Assembly: GCA_020854255.1 (NCBI GenBank)
Contig: JADZFV010000311.1
Coordinates: 1-40,951 of the forward strand
Direction of reading: 5' to 3'
From: Candidatus Melainabacteria bacterium
GTDB lineage: Bacteria > Cyanobacteriota > Vampirovibrionia > Obscuribacterales > Obscuribacteraceae
Length of the DNA: 40,951 nt
Positions within the stretch are counted from its first letter, which is position 1; every line of letters starts with the position of its first letter. Both the position numbers and the translations under genes were made by a program. The notes under the pieces are model-generated. The model was not told the DNA's origin and made no database searches. It worked only from the letters and a program-made list of their open reading frames with translations. This document shows positions 1-7,802 of this stretch, one piece after another.

Positions 1-2
1 AT

Positions 3-920
3 GACGGCATTGAAGATTTTATTTTGGTTCCGGTTTTGAATCAGTATGCTCAATTTTTGCGTGCTCAGGGAAGAGAAAAGGAAGCAGTTCAAGTTGAGCA
101 ACGCGCAAAGGCAATCGAAGCTGATGTGAACAAGCCACCGAAGAAGCAAATTGCCGCCATTACCGGCGATGCCAAACTCAGCACCAATGAAAAGTACGGC
201 AAACTTTGCGATCTCGGAAAAAGATACTTAGACAGCGACAATGCTACCAAAGCTCTCTTTTCACTGAATGAAGCGGTGAAGGTAAATGCCGGCCGTCCTC
301 GCGCCTTCAAGTTGCGTTCTCAAGCAAACTATCAGTTGGAAAAAACACCAGCCGCGCTTTCTGATTTGAATGCAGCGATTAAACTTGATGCCAAAGATCC
401 CTCTCTCTTTTTTGACCGCGGTAGGGCTTATCAGAGTTTGAACAAAACATCCCTCGCTCTCAAGGACTTTGATGCTTCAATTGCGCTCACTTTTAATGTT
501 GACGTGCTCGGCTATCGTGCAAAACAGTATGCAGCCCTCGGCAAAATCGATAAGGCAATTGCTGATTACACCTCTGCGATTAAAGAAAAGCCTCGCACGC
601 ACTGGGCGTTTATCCAGCGAGCTTTGCTCTACCGCGACGGTAAGAAAGACTACGTACAGGCTCTGAAAGACATTGATAAGGCGATTGCCCTGGCGCCGAA
701 GAGTATTGAAGATTGGGAATTGCGCGCTGAAACGCTGATCAAAGCCAACCGGCTGAAAGAGGCTACCGACGATGCCACGAGAATGATCGAACTGGAGCCG
801 CAAAATACTATGGGTTACTCATTGCGGTCTCGAATCTACAAGGCGATGGAAGGTCCCAAATCGAAGAATGCCGCTGCCGATCTGGCAACGATAGAGAAGC
901 TGAGAAAAGCCCCCCAATAG
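3..920 (+). CDS. TPR repeat protein, 5' truncated by window edge
   Basis: The reading frame is already open at base 3 and ends at TAG 918-920, so the true start lies outside the window; the TTG at 24 has no ribosome-binding site and is not a convincing start. The visible part, about 305 residues, is mainly consecutive tetratricopeptide repeats, with the helix pattern of rows such as ALSDLNAAIKLDAKDP, ALKDFDASIAL, AIADYTSAIKEKP, ALKDIDKAIALAPKS and ATDDATRMIELEPQN. TPR arrays are helical scaffolds for protein-protein contacts, and no catalytic domain is visible. The first visible residues resemble the end of another TPR or coiled segment. The partner and role are unknown; two more TPR proteins occur in this window. 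The TPR call is secure, the function is not. Confidence 0.85.
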   Translation, partial: DGIEDFILVPVLNQYAQFLRAQGREKEAVQVEQRAKAIEADVNKPPKKQIAAITGDAKLSTNEKYGKLCDLGKRYLDSDNATKALFSLNEAVKVNAGRPRAFKLRSQANYQLEKTPAALSDLNAAIKLDAKDPSLFFDRGRAYQSLNKTSLALKDFDASIALTFNVDVLGYRAKQYAALGKIDKAIADYTSAIKEKPRTHWAFIQRALLYRDGKKDYVQALKDIDKAIALAPKSIEDWELRAETLIKANRLKEATDDATRMIELEPQNTMGYSLRSRIYKAMEGPKSKNAAADLATIEKLRKAPQ

Positions 921-1070
921 ACCGGAGCGCTTCTTTCATTAAGCATTGCTTTTCTTCCCGTAACCTTAGGTGTGGAACAGTTGCCGGCGTCATGCTTATT
1001 TAGCCTTACCGGTGTGTTCTCTAAAATTATGAGAAGATGTCCCGGTTCTCCTATGGAAAGGACGAGATTA

Positions 1071-1343
1071 ATGAACAGGATTGTAATTGCAGCTGGCGTG
1101 CTTTTGGTTCTGGCGTTTAGCCTCGGCCCTTCTGCCTGCGCCGGAACTGTGACCAGGGGCATCAAGAAAGGTGCTCGCGCGACGGAAAACGGCGTCAAGA
1201 AGAGCGTTAGGATCGTTGAGAAAGGCACGAAGAAAGGATTTCGAGCTACGGGAAAAGGTACTAAGAAAGGCGTGAGCGCCACTGTTGGAGGCGTTAAAAA
1301 AGGCTGGCGCAGTACCAAGAATTTCGTGAAGAAGGTATTTTGA
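1071..1343 (+). CDS. Small secreted basic protein built of 11-residue repeats
   Basis: This 90-residue protein starts at ATG 1071, chosen because GGAAAGGA lies 8 bases upstream and a typical signal peptide follows; in-frame starts further upstream (972, 1053) would put hydrophilic residues before it. Residues 1-28 form a signal peptide (hydrophobic core VIAAGVLLVLAFSL, probable cleavage after ACA). From residue 30 the whole mature protein is five 11-residue repeats, GIKKGARATEN, GVKKSVRIVEK, GTKKGFRATGK, GTKKGVSATVG and GVKKGWRSTKN, plus a half copy FVKKVF. The mature chain is strongly basic. Undecad repeats of this kind occur in amphipathic helices such as LEA group 3 proteins and synucleins, which suggests binding to membrane, anionic polymer or nucleic acid. 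That is inference; I recognise no family. Confidence 0.75.
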   Translation: MNRIVIAAGVLLVLAFSLGPSACAGTVTRGIKKGARATENGVKKSVRIVEKGTKKGFRATGKGTKKGVSATVGGVKKGWRSTKNFVKKVF

Positions 1344-1355
1344 TCGGCGACAGCC

Positions 1356-1400
1356 GCTCCACATATGGAGCAGTAAATCTCTTGCGCGCGCGCGATTTAC
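1356..1400. terminator. Two adjacent hairpins between genes
   Basis: GCTCCA (1356-1361) pairs with TGGAGC (1366-1371) around a four-base loop, and GTAAATC (1373-1379) pairs with GATTTAC (1394-1400) around a GC-rich loop containing an alternating CG run. They lie just after the stop of the small basic protein and before the YaiI-like gene. No T-tract follows, so intrinsic termination is only one possibility; a 5' UTR element is another. Confidence 0.3.
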
Positions 1401-1425
1401 GGCTGCACACTAAATGGTGCGCAGC

Positions 1426-1881
1426 ATGAAAATTTGGGTTGATGCAGATGCCTGTCCAGGAGCTGTGAGGGACATAGTTCTTGCTGCCTCTTACAGGCGT
1501 AATCTGGAAACGATTTTTGTCGCTAACAAGCCCCTTGCTTTGCCGATCTCCGACCTGATCCGATTTGTGCTGGTGGGCAATGCACCCGATGCTGCTGATG
1601 CCTATATCATCGAACATGCTCAAAAGGGAGATCTGGTTATTACCCAGGATATTCCTCTCGCGCATCCGCTGGTTCATCGTGAAATCGTGGTTATCAGTCC
1701 ACGCGGCCTGATTTTCGACGAGAACAACATCGCAGAGCGTCTTTCTATTCGAGACATGATGCAGGATATGCGAGACGTGGGCATAATCACCGGCGGGCCG
1801 AAGCAATTTGCAGAGAAGGAAAAGCGCGAGTTTGCATCCAGCTTTGATAGAGAACTTACGAAACTCCTCAAGAAGTTGTAG
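1426..1881 (+). CDS. yaiI: YaiI/YqxD family protein (UPF0178, DUF188)
   Basis: This 151-residue protein belongs to the YaiI/YqxD (DUF188) family, whose members are about 150 residues and have a PIN-like nuclease fold of unproven activity. The family signature is clear: the N-terminus MKIWVDADACP with acidic residues D6 and D8, the central GDLVITQDIPLA segment with further acids, then SPRGLIFDENNI and the IITGGPKQF region. I chose ATG 1426 because it gives the usual family N-terminus; ATG 1414 would add four residues, and neither has a good ribosome-binding site. The conserved acids would suit metal-dependent RNA or DNA cleavage, but no substrate is established. It appears to be a single-gene unit. 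The family call is confident. Confidence 0.92.
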   Translation: MKIWVDADACPGAVRDIVLAASYRRNLETIFVANKPLALPISDLIRFVLVGNAPDAADAYIIEHAQKGDLVITQDIPLAHPLVHREIVVISPRGLIFDENNIAERLSIRDMMQDMRDVGIITGGPKQFAEKEKREFASSFDRELTKLLKKL

Positions 1882-2158
1882 ATTAATGCTCTATGAATAT
1901 TCAAAAGCGGGAGATTTCCGGTCACCGGTGCGATTGAAATCAGAAAAGAAGAGTTGTTTGTCCTTCAAGGTGACACTGAGTCAAAAATATTGCAGCGTGG
2001 CAGAGCGCTAAGGGTAATACCGAGCACTTAAGGATTGCCTGCTATACATGGTTGAGATGTAGAAGTGCGCAGTGACGTAGGGGCGGTTCTCGCTCAATGC
2101 ACGGCATGGGTTTAGGCGGGTATCGTGAACCTGCACAAGACGAGGGAGAATAGAAGGT

Positions 2159-3163
2159 CTATTGCACAGGCGCCGGGATGCCCTCGGGTTGCGGCGACTC
2201 AGAAGGCTGCATGAAACCGGATGGCTGGCTAACCGGAGTCTGGCCGGGAGTCGTGGACGGCGGCATGGTGCTGCTGGTTGCCGACGGGCTGCCCGTTGTA
2301 TTGCCAAGTTGGTTGGTATCCAAGGGCGCCGGCTTGCTCTGCGTCAGGAAGACGAAGTACGCGATCATGATCACACCGACAAATATCGCAACGAGCATGT
2401 ATCCGCCGCCGCCGGCCGCCGGTGCCTCACGGTTTTGCGGTTGATAATTCGCGTAGGGATCCTGTGCCGGCAAGCCGCTGGCCGAGGAAGCGGTAATTCC
2501 TGCTTGATAGGCATTGTAGTTTTTCATCCACTGGGGCTGTTCCCCGCTGGGCGCTTGTGGCGCGCCGCCCGGACGCGCAGTCGGCGTAGGTATTGCATTA
2601 AGGTCATTGAGGTCGGGTTGTTCTCCAGAAGTTCCGGCTGGACGGCTCATTCCCGGTGTGGGAATGGCATTTAGCTGATCCTGAAAACTCAACGTCGCGG
2701 GCGGTGTGGCTGCTGCAGGTGCTTTAGGAGCAGGAGCAGCTGTACCGGGTGTGGGGATTGCATCAAGTTGGTTTTTCGTGATCGATGCGGGCGGCGGCGT
2801 CTTGGCACCCGGAGTAGGAATGGCTGCCAGCTGGTCGGCAATGCTGGGCTCGCCGGCTTTAGCCGGTGCGGGGGCTGGAACGGCTTTGGGGGCGCCGGGC
2901 GACGGAATTGCGTCCAGCTGAGACTTGAGATTTTGCTGACTTGTGGCTGGTTTTGGCGCCGGAACAGGCGGTGGAACTACTTTTGCGGGCTGCGGGGATG
3001 CTGCGGTCGGAGCGGCTGCGGCGCCGGGAGCTTTGATTGCATCAAGCTGTGCTTTCAGGCTGTCGCCTGCTGCAGCATGTCCCTTGCAATTGGCATCTGG
3101 GGAAGCCGGATCGGTGACTTTGGATTTACCGCAAATTGAACAGAGATTTGCATCAGAGGTCAT
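2159..3163 (-). CDS. Zinc-finger protein with AIPTPG repeats and one membrane span
   Basis: The 334-residue product starts at ATG 3163 rather than at the in-frame TTG at 3175, because the ATG places a compact metal-binding motif at the N-terminus: C8-x2-C11, then C26-x2-H29. Residues of about 35-200 are Pro/Ala-rich and carry six spaced copies of a short motif: QLDAIKAPG, QLDAIPSPG, QLAAIPTPG, QLDAIPTPG, QLNAIPTPG and DLNAIPTPT. A single hydrophobic span (GYMLVAIFVGVIMIAYFVFL) lies about 60 residues from the C-terminus and is followed by a Ser/Pro-rich tail. There is no signal peptide, so the finger and repeat arm are probably cytoplasmic. The repeats look like docking motifs on a flexible arm. 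I do not recognise the protein; its function is unknown. Confidence 0.75.
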   Translation of the reverse strand: MTSDANLCSICGKSKVTDPASPDANCKGHAAAGDSLKAQLDAIKAPGAAAAPTAASPQPAKVVPPPVPAPKPATSQQNLKSQLDAIPSPGAPKAVPAPAPAKAGEPSIADQLAAIPTPGAKTPPPASITKNQLDAIPTPGTAAPAPKAPAAATPPATLSFQDQLNAIPTPGMSRPAGTSGEQPDLNDLNAIPTPTARPGGAPQAPSGEQPQWMKNYNAYQAGITASSASGLPAQDPYANYQPQNREAPAAGGGGYMLVAIFVGVIMIAYFVFLTQSKPAPLDTNQLGNTTGSPSATSSTMPPSTTPGQTPVSQPSGFMQPSESPQPEGIPAPVQ

Positions 3164-3424
3164 AGGTTTTCTCAAAATCGGGGCGATTATTAACTATGTC
3201 AAAATATTATCCAAAGTAGGTTGTACCCGGATTTTTGATGCGTATACACGTCTGTAATCGCTGCTGGGCGCGCCAATTGAGCTTTCGTTACTTTTGCCTT
3301 CTGAGAAATTCAGTGCGCGCTCGGGCGGATTGTGGCTTTTTGGCAGCGCCTAAACGAGGGAAGACCGATAAAATCGTTGGTCGGAGAAATTTGCAATTCT
3401 GGAATCAAGAGATAAGGACAGGTC

Positions 3425-4459
3425 ATGACAAGTAGTACTCAAATCTCAAATCGGCAATTCCGCCTTAAATCAAGACCAAGCGGTCGGGTTACCATAGACA
3501 ATTTCGATTTTGTCGAAGAGAAAATTCCTGAGCTGGAGAAAGACCAGATACTTGTCCGCACCATTTACCTCTCTCTTGATCCGACCAACAGAATTTGGAT
3601 GAGCGACATGGACCAGTATTTGCCCCCCGTTGAGATCGGAGACGTGATGCGCGGGCTTGGCATTGGCAAGATAGTGCAATCCAAAAATTCCAAATTTAAG
3701 GAAGGTTCTTTCGTCAGCGGTGTGCTGGGATGGCAGGAATATGCAGTATCGGAGGGACGGGGTGCCTGGCCGCTTACTGTTTTGCCCAAATTGCCCGGAC
3801 TATCGCTGGAAATCATGGCTGGCGCCGCCGGTATGACTGGGCTGACTGCTTATTTCGGCTTTTATGAAATAGGCAAACCGAAGGAAGGCGAGACCCTGGT
3901 TGTATCAGCTGCTGCCGGTGCCGTCGGAAGTATCGTTGGACAATTAGGAAAGATTAGCGGCATGCGGGTTGTTGGTATTGCCGGTGGTGAAGAAAAGTGC
4001 AACTGGCTCAGGGACGAATTGAAATTCGATGCGGCGGTTGACTACAAAAATCCGAATTGGAAGCAACAACTGGAAGAGGCAACTCCAGGCGGCATTGACA
4101 TCAATTTTGAAAACGTTGGCGGCGAGATCATGGAGGCTGTCTACAAGCGAATGAATCTGCACAGCCGCTTTGTACTTTGCGGTTTGATTTCCGGATACAA
4201 CGATACCGATGACAGTAAATCACGTCTCAGCATTGGACCCGCTTTGATGAAACGCATCAAAATTGAAGGTTTTATCATTACCGACTATGTGCAGCGTTTT
4301 CAGGAAGCTGCCACCAGACTGATTATGTGGATGGTTGCCGGTAAGATCAAACACAAAGAGACGATAATCGAAGGTTTGGACAAGGCGCCTGAAGCACTCA
4401 ATCTTTTGTTCGACGGAGGCAACATAGGAAAACTATTGATAAAGGTATCGGACCCATAG
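3425..4459 (+). CDS. NADP-dependent oxidoreductase, CurA/leukotriene B4 dehydrogenase-like MDR family
   Basis: This 344-residue protein is a zinc-independent medium-chain dehydrogenase/reductase, which reduces the C=C bond of alpha,beta-unsaturated carbonyl compounds with NADPH in the cytosol. Visible landmarks are the N-terminal start typical of the subfamily (RQFRLKSRPSGR), LSLDPTNRIWMSD, the GYGG-equivalent region around GVLGWQEYAV, the PTGR-type GAAGMTGLTAYFGF segment, and the nucleotide-binding VSAAAGAVGSIVGQLGK followed by ENVGGEIMEAV. The zinc ligands of alcohol dehydrogenases are absent. Length matches the family. ATG 3425 is preceded by AAGGACAGG, a good ribosome-binding site. It stands alone and probably has a detoxification role; the substrate cannot be deduced. 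Confidence 0.93.
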   Translation: MTSSTQISNRQFRLKSRPSGRVTIDNFDFVEEKIPELEKDQILVRTIYLSLDPTNRIWMSDMDQYLPPVEIGDVMRGLGIGKIVQSKNSKFKEGSFVSGVLGWQEYAVSEGRGAWPLTVLPKLPGLSLEIMAGAAGMTGLTAYFGFYEIGKPKEGETLVVSAAAGAVGSIVGQLGKISGMRVVGIAGGEEKCNWLRDELKFDAAVDYKNPNWKQQLEEATPGGIDINFENVGGEIMEAVYKRMNLHSRFVLCGLISGYNDTDDSKSRLSIGPALMKRIKIEGFIITDYVQRFQEAATRLIMWMVAGKIKHKETIIEGLDKAPEALNLLFDGGNIGKLLIKVSDP

Positions 4460-4632
4460 ACTGCAGGCGCGATGCCGGGCGCGGCCAGATTGTCGAGCCG
4501 GACGATGCCACGCATCTCAACGATATGGATCGGTCCAGGGGAAAACCCTAAAAAGGGGGGTGCGCAACTTTCAGGAAAGCATTAATATAGTGAGAGTTGT
4601 TCGTGCTTAAGTCGTCTTCCGGGAGAGGGATC

Positions 4633-4734
4633 ATGGGAAAAGAGCAAAAGCAGAAAAAAGAAGTAAAAAAGAAGGCCGTCAAAACTCAAAAAGAGAAGAA
4701 AGCCGCCAAGCAAGAGAAAAAGCGTTCCAGCTAA
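4633..4734 (+). CDS. 33-residue lysine-rich microprotein
   Basis: A short gene, ATG 4633 to TAA 4734, encodes 33 residues, about half of them lysine and the rest mostly Glu, Gln and Ala (MGKEQKQKKEVKKKAVK at the start). Three facts support translation: a strong ribosome-binding site (GGGAGAGGGA, two bases before ATG, with its GAGG core at proper spacing), a clean stop, and a hairpin terminator right after it. Composition suggests a single charged helix or a disordered chain able to bind nucleic acid or anionic polymer. There is no signal peptide or membrane segment. I recognise no family and cannot assign a function. Confidence 0.6.
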   Translation: MGKEQKQKKEVKKKAVKTQKEKKAAKQEKKRSS

Positions 4735-4754
4735 CTCTTATCCGTTCAAGTTTT

Positions 4755-4793
4755 AAAGCCATAAGATAGCGCTGTTACGTGTCTTATGGCTTT
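4755..4793 (+). terminator. Intrinsic terminator of the microprotein gene
   Basis: AAAGCCATAAGA (4755-4766) is perfectly complementary to TCTTATGGCTTT (4782-4793), giving a 12-bp stem with a 15-base loop; TTTT at 4791-4794 overlaps the stem end. It starts 21 bases after the stop at 4734. The stem is AT-rich, so it may be weak. Confidence 0.65.
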
Positions 4794-4905
4794 TAAGTCG
4801 ACAAGAGGAAGTGGGTGCCGGGCAGGCGGTGTTTTCAATGATCAAATTGCATTAAAATAGCCTGCTGAATCTCTCTCCGTCCTCAGGTTTTTACTGGTAT
4901 CTTAA

Positions 4906-5751
4906 ATGCCCGGCTCAGCAATAATGTGGATTCGAGATGGTGTCCTGGTCAACAGAATGCACCTCAATCCGGTTGCTTTTGCTTTTGCATACTGGCTTTT
5001 CACGCCGAGCGAAAAACGCTCGCGCATCACTATTGAACTCCTGATCAATTTTGGCTTTACCAAATCAGGGTTTTCATGCGCCGATAAAATGTTTCTCTTC
5101 AATCAAGAACATGACAATGCGCTGCCGAATGTAGATGCGGCCGCGTCTTTCTACAACGAATTAGCGACAATTTCTGCTCAGTCGTGCTCCTATTTTGAGG
5201 GGGCTGTTGATTTGCTGGCCGATCTGCAGAAAGTGGGAGCCTACAGTTACATCACGTCTGCAGTGGAGCAGGAAGTGTTGGACAGGTGGGCCCAGAGCCC
5301 GCAGGGAAAAATGATCAGCGCCAGCCTCATGGAAATTTTGGGGCGGCGACCAAATTTCTTCAAAGGCACGGATCATTTCGAGTATGTGACTGACACTGTA
5401 AAACCTGATTGCATTTACTATGTAGCTGATGCGGTGTCGGAGCTGCTTACGGTCTTGGCAAATAAAGAACGCTTCAAAATCGTTTCGATTGGCTTTTCCT
5501 ATTGCATTGACAAACCGCAGGTCATGGAAGCGGTTGGATTGGTGAAAACGACTCTGTCCGGATTTCCGCAGAGTGAAATTCCGTATCCTGATGAAATTGA
5601 ATTAGACGAGAGCCGCTTGCAAGTTCCTCAAGAGTATCAGTTGGCTGATTCACTGCGCGGCGCCGGTGCCGATCACGTTGTCGGCGGCGATTCGCACGAG
5701 ATATTCGCCAATTTGCGAAAGTATTTTACTCAGAGCGGTCTGCTCAAGTAG
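4906..5751 (+). CDS. HAD-fold protein lacking the nucleophilic aspartate
   Basis: The 281-residue product follows the layout of a haloacid dehalogenase (HAD) phosphatase. Motif I is MWIRDGVLV at residues 7-15: the DG-V-L half is present, but the position of the nucleophile (first Asp of DxDG) is Ile9. Motif II is probably YITSAVEQ (Thr117/Ser118) and the motif III lysine could be K154 or K166. Motif IV is YYVADAVSEL, with D175 and E179 in place of the usual pair. The cap domain would be residues 16-100. Without the nucleophile the enzyme should not form a phospho-aspartate, so it may be a binding or regulatory pseudo-phosphatase. The ATG at 4906 lacks a strong ribosome-binding site. Fold assignment is fairly sure; the role is unknown. 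Confidence 0.75.
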   Translation: MPGSAIMWIRDGVLVNRMHLNPVAFAFAYWLFTPSEKRSRITIELLINFGFTKSGFSCADKMFLFNQEHDNALPNVDAAASFYNELATISAQSCSYFEGAVDLLADLQKVGAYSYITSAVEQEVLDRWAQSPQGKMISASLMEILGRRPNFFKGTDHFEYVTDTVKPDCIYYVADAVSELLTVLANKERFKIVSIGFSYCIDKPQVMEAVGLVKTTLSGFPQSEIPYPDEIELDESRLQVPQEYQLADSLRGAGADHVVGGDSHEIFANLRKYFTQSGLLK

Positions 5752-5793
5752 GACTGTTTCAGCACAATTGCATTTCTTAGCTGGCATAGTCGC

Positions 5794-5816
5794 GGGGCAT
5801 TTAATCTATGTGCCCC
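5794..5816 (+). terminator. Possible terminator hairpin
   Basis: GGGGCA (5794-5799) pairs with TGCCCC (5811-5816) across an 11-base loop, about 40 bases after the HAD-fold gene. The T-tract is poor (ACTTATG), so the call is weak. Confidence 0.3.
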
Positions 5817-5974
5817 ACTTATGACTCGAAGTTCGCATTAGAGTGTCGACAACTCAACTAGCGGCTGCCGATTTTGCGCATCGTAATTTCCAGATCCCTG
5901 GCGTTGAGACGAGACTGCCGGTAACGCCTGCCTTGCAGTCAGTTGGTAGAAGATAATTACGAGAGGAAACCTCA

Positions 5975-6922
5975 ATGACATTTGAAAATCATCATGGCAA
6001 CGGTGAAGTCACTACACCAGCCCCGGCTACCCAGCTCAATCTGGTCGATGTTAACAGTCGAAACAACAATCACAACGACAATTCAAACTACAACCGAAAT
6101 GACAATACATTGATAAACGCGCCCAGGCAGGACGTACGCGTCAACACTGGTCCGACCACATCCGACTCGCGCTCGAATGCAGTTTCCGGGTCGTCTTCGT
6201 CTGCCGATGCCCGCATAGGAAATGTAGGCGGCGGCTCCAGCCAGATCAACGATAACCGCACGGAAAACGTGAGGTATTACGGTGGAAGCGCGACTGCACC
6301 CAACGTATATGGAGCTGGATTCTGCAGCGAGGGTGGCAGCACCGGCGTCTATGTGTTGGGATTCGGCGTCAGTGGTGGCAAGTCCACTATCAACCAGGAA
6401 TGCCTTAAAAAAGAAGACTTCCAGCGCACAATGCAGCAGGTCTGCAAAGCCAGTGATGACCACGCCATGGTAGCTCTGCAAAGTTTTCAATTGGAACTGC
6501 AAGCAGGTCAGCAATTGGGATCTAATCCTTATGCGCCTGGAGTCGGTGCCGGTGCACGTAGAATCGCGAATGCCAAGGCAGAAGTCTCACTCCAGTTAGA
6601 CAGCGTGTGCTCGACCCTGGCTAACAGCGCCGATGCCACTATGGACTCGATGAAAAAGATTGGACTGGACAAACCGATCATCATTCCGGCGCAAGCTAGC
6701 AATGCGGCAGAACAGCGAATAATCGACGAAGCGGTCGCGAAAAAACTTGAAGAATTCGACAATCGCGTGACGAAGGTAGAACAGAGATCTACCGAAGTCA
6801 ATGTCACAACGATAAATGTACTGCCCGAGCGACCGGCACCGGCAAAACCAGTTCATCGTCCTCATCCGCCAAAGCCGGCAAAACCTGCCGATGATTGCCC
6901 GCCCGAGCAAAAGAAGAAGTAA
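5975..6922 (+). CDS. Asn-rich hypothetical protein
   Basis: This 315-residue protein starts at ATG 5975 behind GAGGAAACC, a good ribosome-binding site. Residues of about 22-65 are extremely rich in Asn, with Asp, Ser and Thr (for example NSRNNNHNDNSNYNRNDN), a prion-like composition. Residues 66-105 are Ser/Gly-rich. The middle (about 105-235) has four cysteines and a helical segment (MQQVCKASDDHAMVALQSFQ). Residues of about 235-280 are predicted helical or coiled (AVAKKLEEFDNRVTKVEQ), and the C-terminus is Pro/Lys-rich (PAKPVHRPHPPKPAKPA). No signal peptide is visible. The LysM gene follows after 24 bases with the same leader sequence, so the two are probably co-transcribed. I recognise no family; a structural envelope or assembly role is a guess from the partner. 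Confidence 0.75.
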   Translation: MTFENHHGNGEVTTPAPATQLNLVDVNSRNNNHNDNSNYNRNDNTLINAPRQDVRVNTGPTTSDSRSNAVSGSSSSADARIGNVGGGSSQINDNRTENVRYYGGSATAPNVYGAGFCSEGGSTGVYVLGFGVSGGKSTINQECLKKEDFQRTMQQVCKASDDHAMVALQSFQLELQAGQQLGSNPYAPGVGAGARRIANAKAEVSLQLDSVCSTLANSADATMDSMKKIGLDKPIIIPAQASNAAEQRIIDEAVAKKLEEFDNRVTKVEQRSTEVNVTTINVLPERPAPAKPVHRPHPPKPAKPADDCPPEQKKK

Positions 6923-6946
6923 CTGGAAGCATTTGAGGAAAACCCG

Positions 6947-7711
6947 ATGATACCGATGGAATATTCTGGTGCCGATCTTGAACGGCATCAGGCCGATGAA
7001 AAAAACAATGCCAGCGGGCTTGGTATTGAAGCGTTGCAACTTTTGGACAGAAATGCAGCACGCACAATTGACACGAAAGATGGATGGGTACCGGCCTCTG
7101 TACTTGATTCGTCCGGTAAGAAAGTCTATGCCAGTTGGGCTGCCGAAATTTTGGACGCAAAGCAATACACAGTGAAAGCGGGCGACAGTCTCTACCAGAT
7201 CGCCAGACGTTCTCTGGGAGTGACTGGAAATCCCGATGCTACTCAGCCTGAAATTAAACGCGAGATGCAGCGTATCACAGAGCTGAACAAGCAAGAGTTT
7301 CCGGAATTGAAACGCGGGCGTGTCTGTGCCGGAGCGACTCTCAATCTGGCATCACCAACATCTTTTCAGGAGACGAGAAGGAGCGGCGCATCTATCAATC
7401 CAATCGATGCGCTGCCTGATTCTCCGCCTTCGGCGCGTGACAGCGATTGCGCTCCGAAGGAAAGAGTCGCCGTCAAAAATTCCGTTGTGCACGCTGAAAA
7501 GTGCGACAATTTTGAAATTTTTGAAAATGGCATAGCAGTTGTCAGACCGGGAGCTGACGTAATCGTCAATTCAGGAGGGCGAGCCTTTGTCTTCGGCGGC
7601 AAGGTTGCCGCTCGCGACGGGTCCCAAGTCGTCGCCGTCGGCGGTGATGTTGATGCGCAGCCGGGTTCTAGAGTCAGATATGTGACTGGAACACGAACGA
7701 TGAAGCGTTGA
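6947..7711 (+). CDS. LysM-domain protein with glycine/valine beta-repeat tail
   Basis: The 254-residue product contains one LysM domain at about residues 73-135 (YTVKAGDSLYQIARRSLG through RVCAGATLNLAS), the module that binds N-acetylglucosamine polymers such as peptidoglycan. The tail (about 206-250) alternates hydrophobic residues with Gly/Asp turns (GADVIVNSGGRAFVFGG, KVAARDGSQVVAVGG, DVDAQPGSRVRYVTG), a spacing typical of short beta-solenoid rungs. No signal peptide is seen, which is odd for a wall-binding protein and suggests non-classical export or a cytoplasmic spore- or phage-type use of LysM. It starts at ATG 6947 behind GAGGAAAACC, 24 bases after the Asn-rich gene, so the two form a likely operon. 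Confidence 0.85.
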   Translation: MIPMEYSGADLERHQADEKNNASGLGIEALQLLDRNAARTIDTKDGWVPASVLDSSGKKVYASWAAEILDAKQYTVKAGDSLYQIARRSLGVTGNPDATQPEIKREMQRITELNKQEFPELKRGRVCAGATLNLASPTSFQETRRSGASINPIDALPDSPPSARDSDCAPKERVAVKNSVVHAEKCDNFEIFENGIAVVRPGADVIVNSGGRAFVFGGKVAARDGSQVVAVGGDVDAQPGSRVRYVTGTRTMKR

Positions 7712-7802
7712 TTTTCCGGAAAGTCTCTTGCCGCAGTTAAAACCTGAAAGTCGGAGCTGTTTTACCTTTGCCATAAGAGCGTTCACCTGATACGCTTTGG
7801 CA

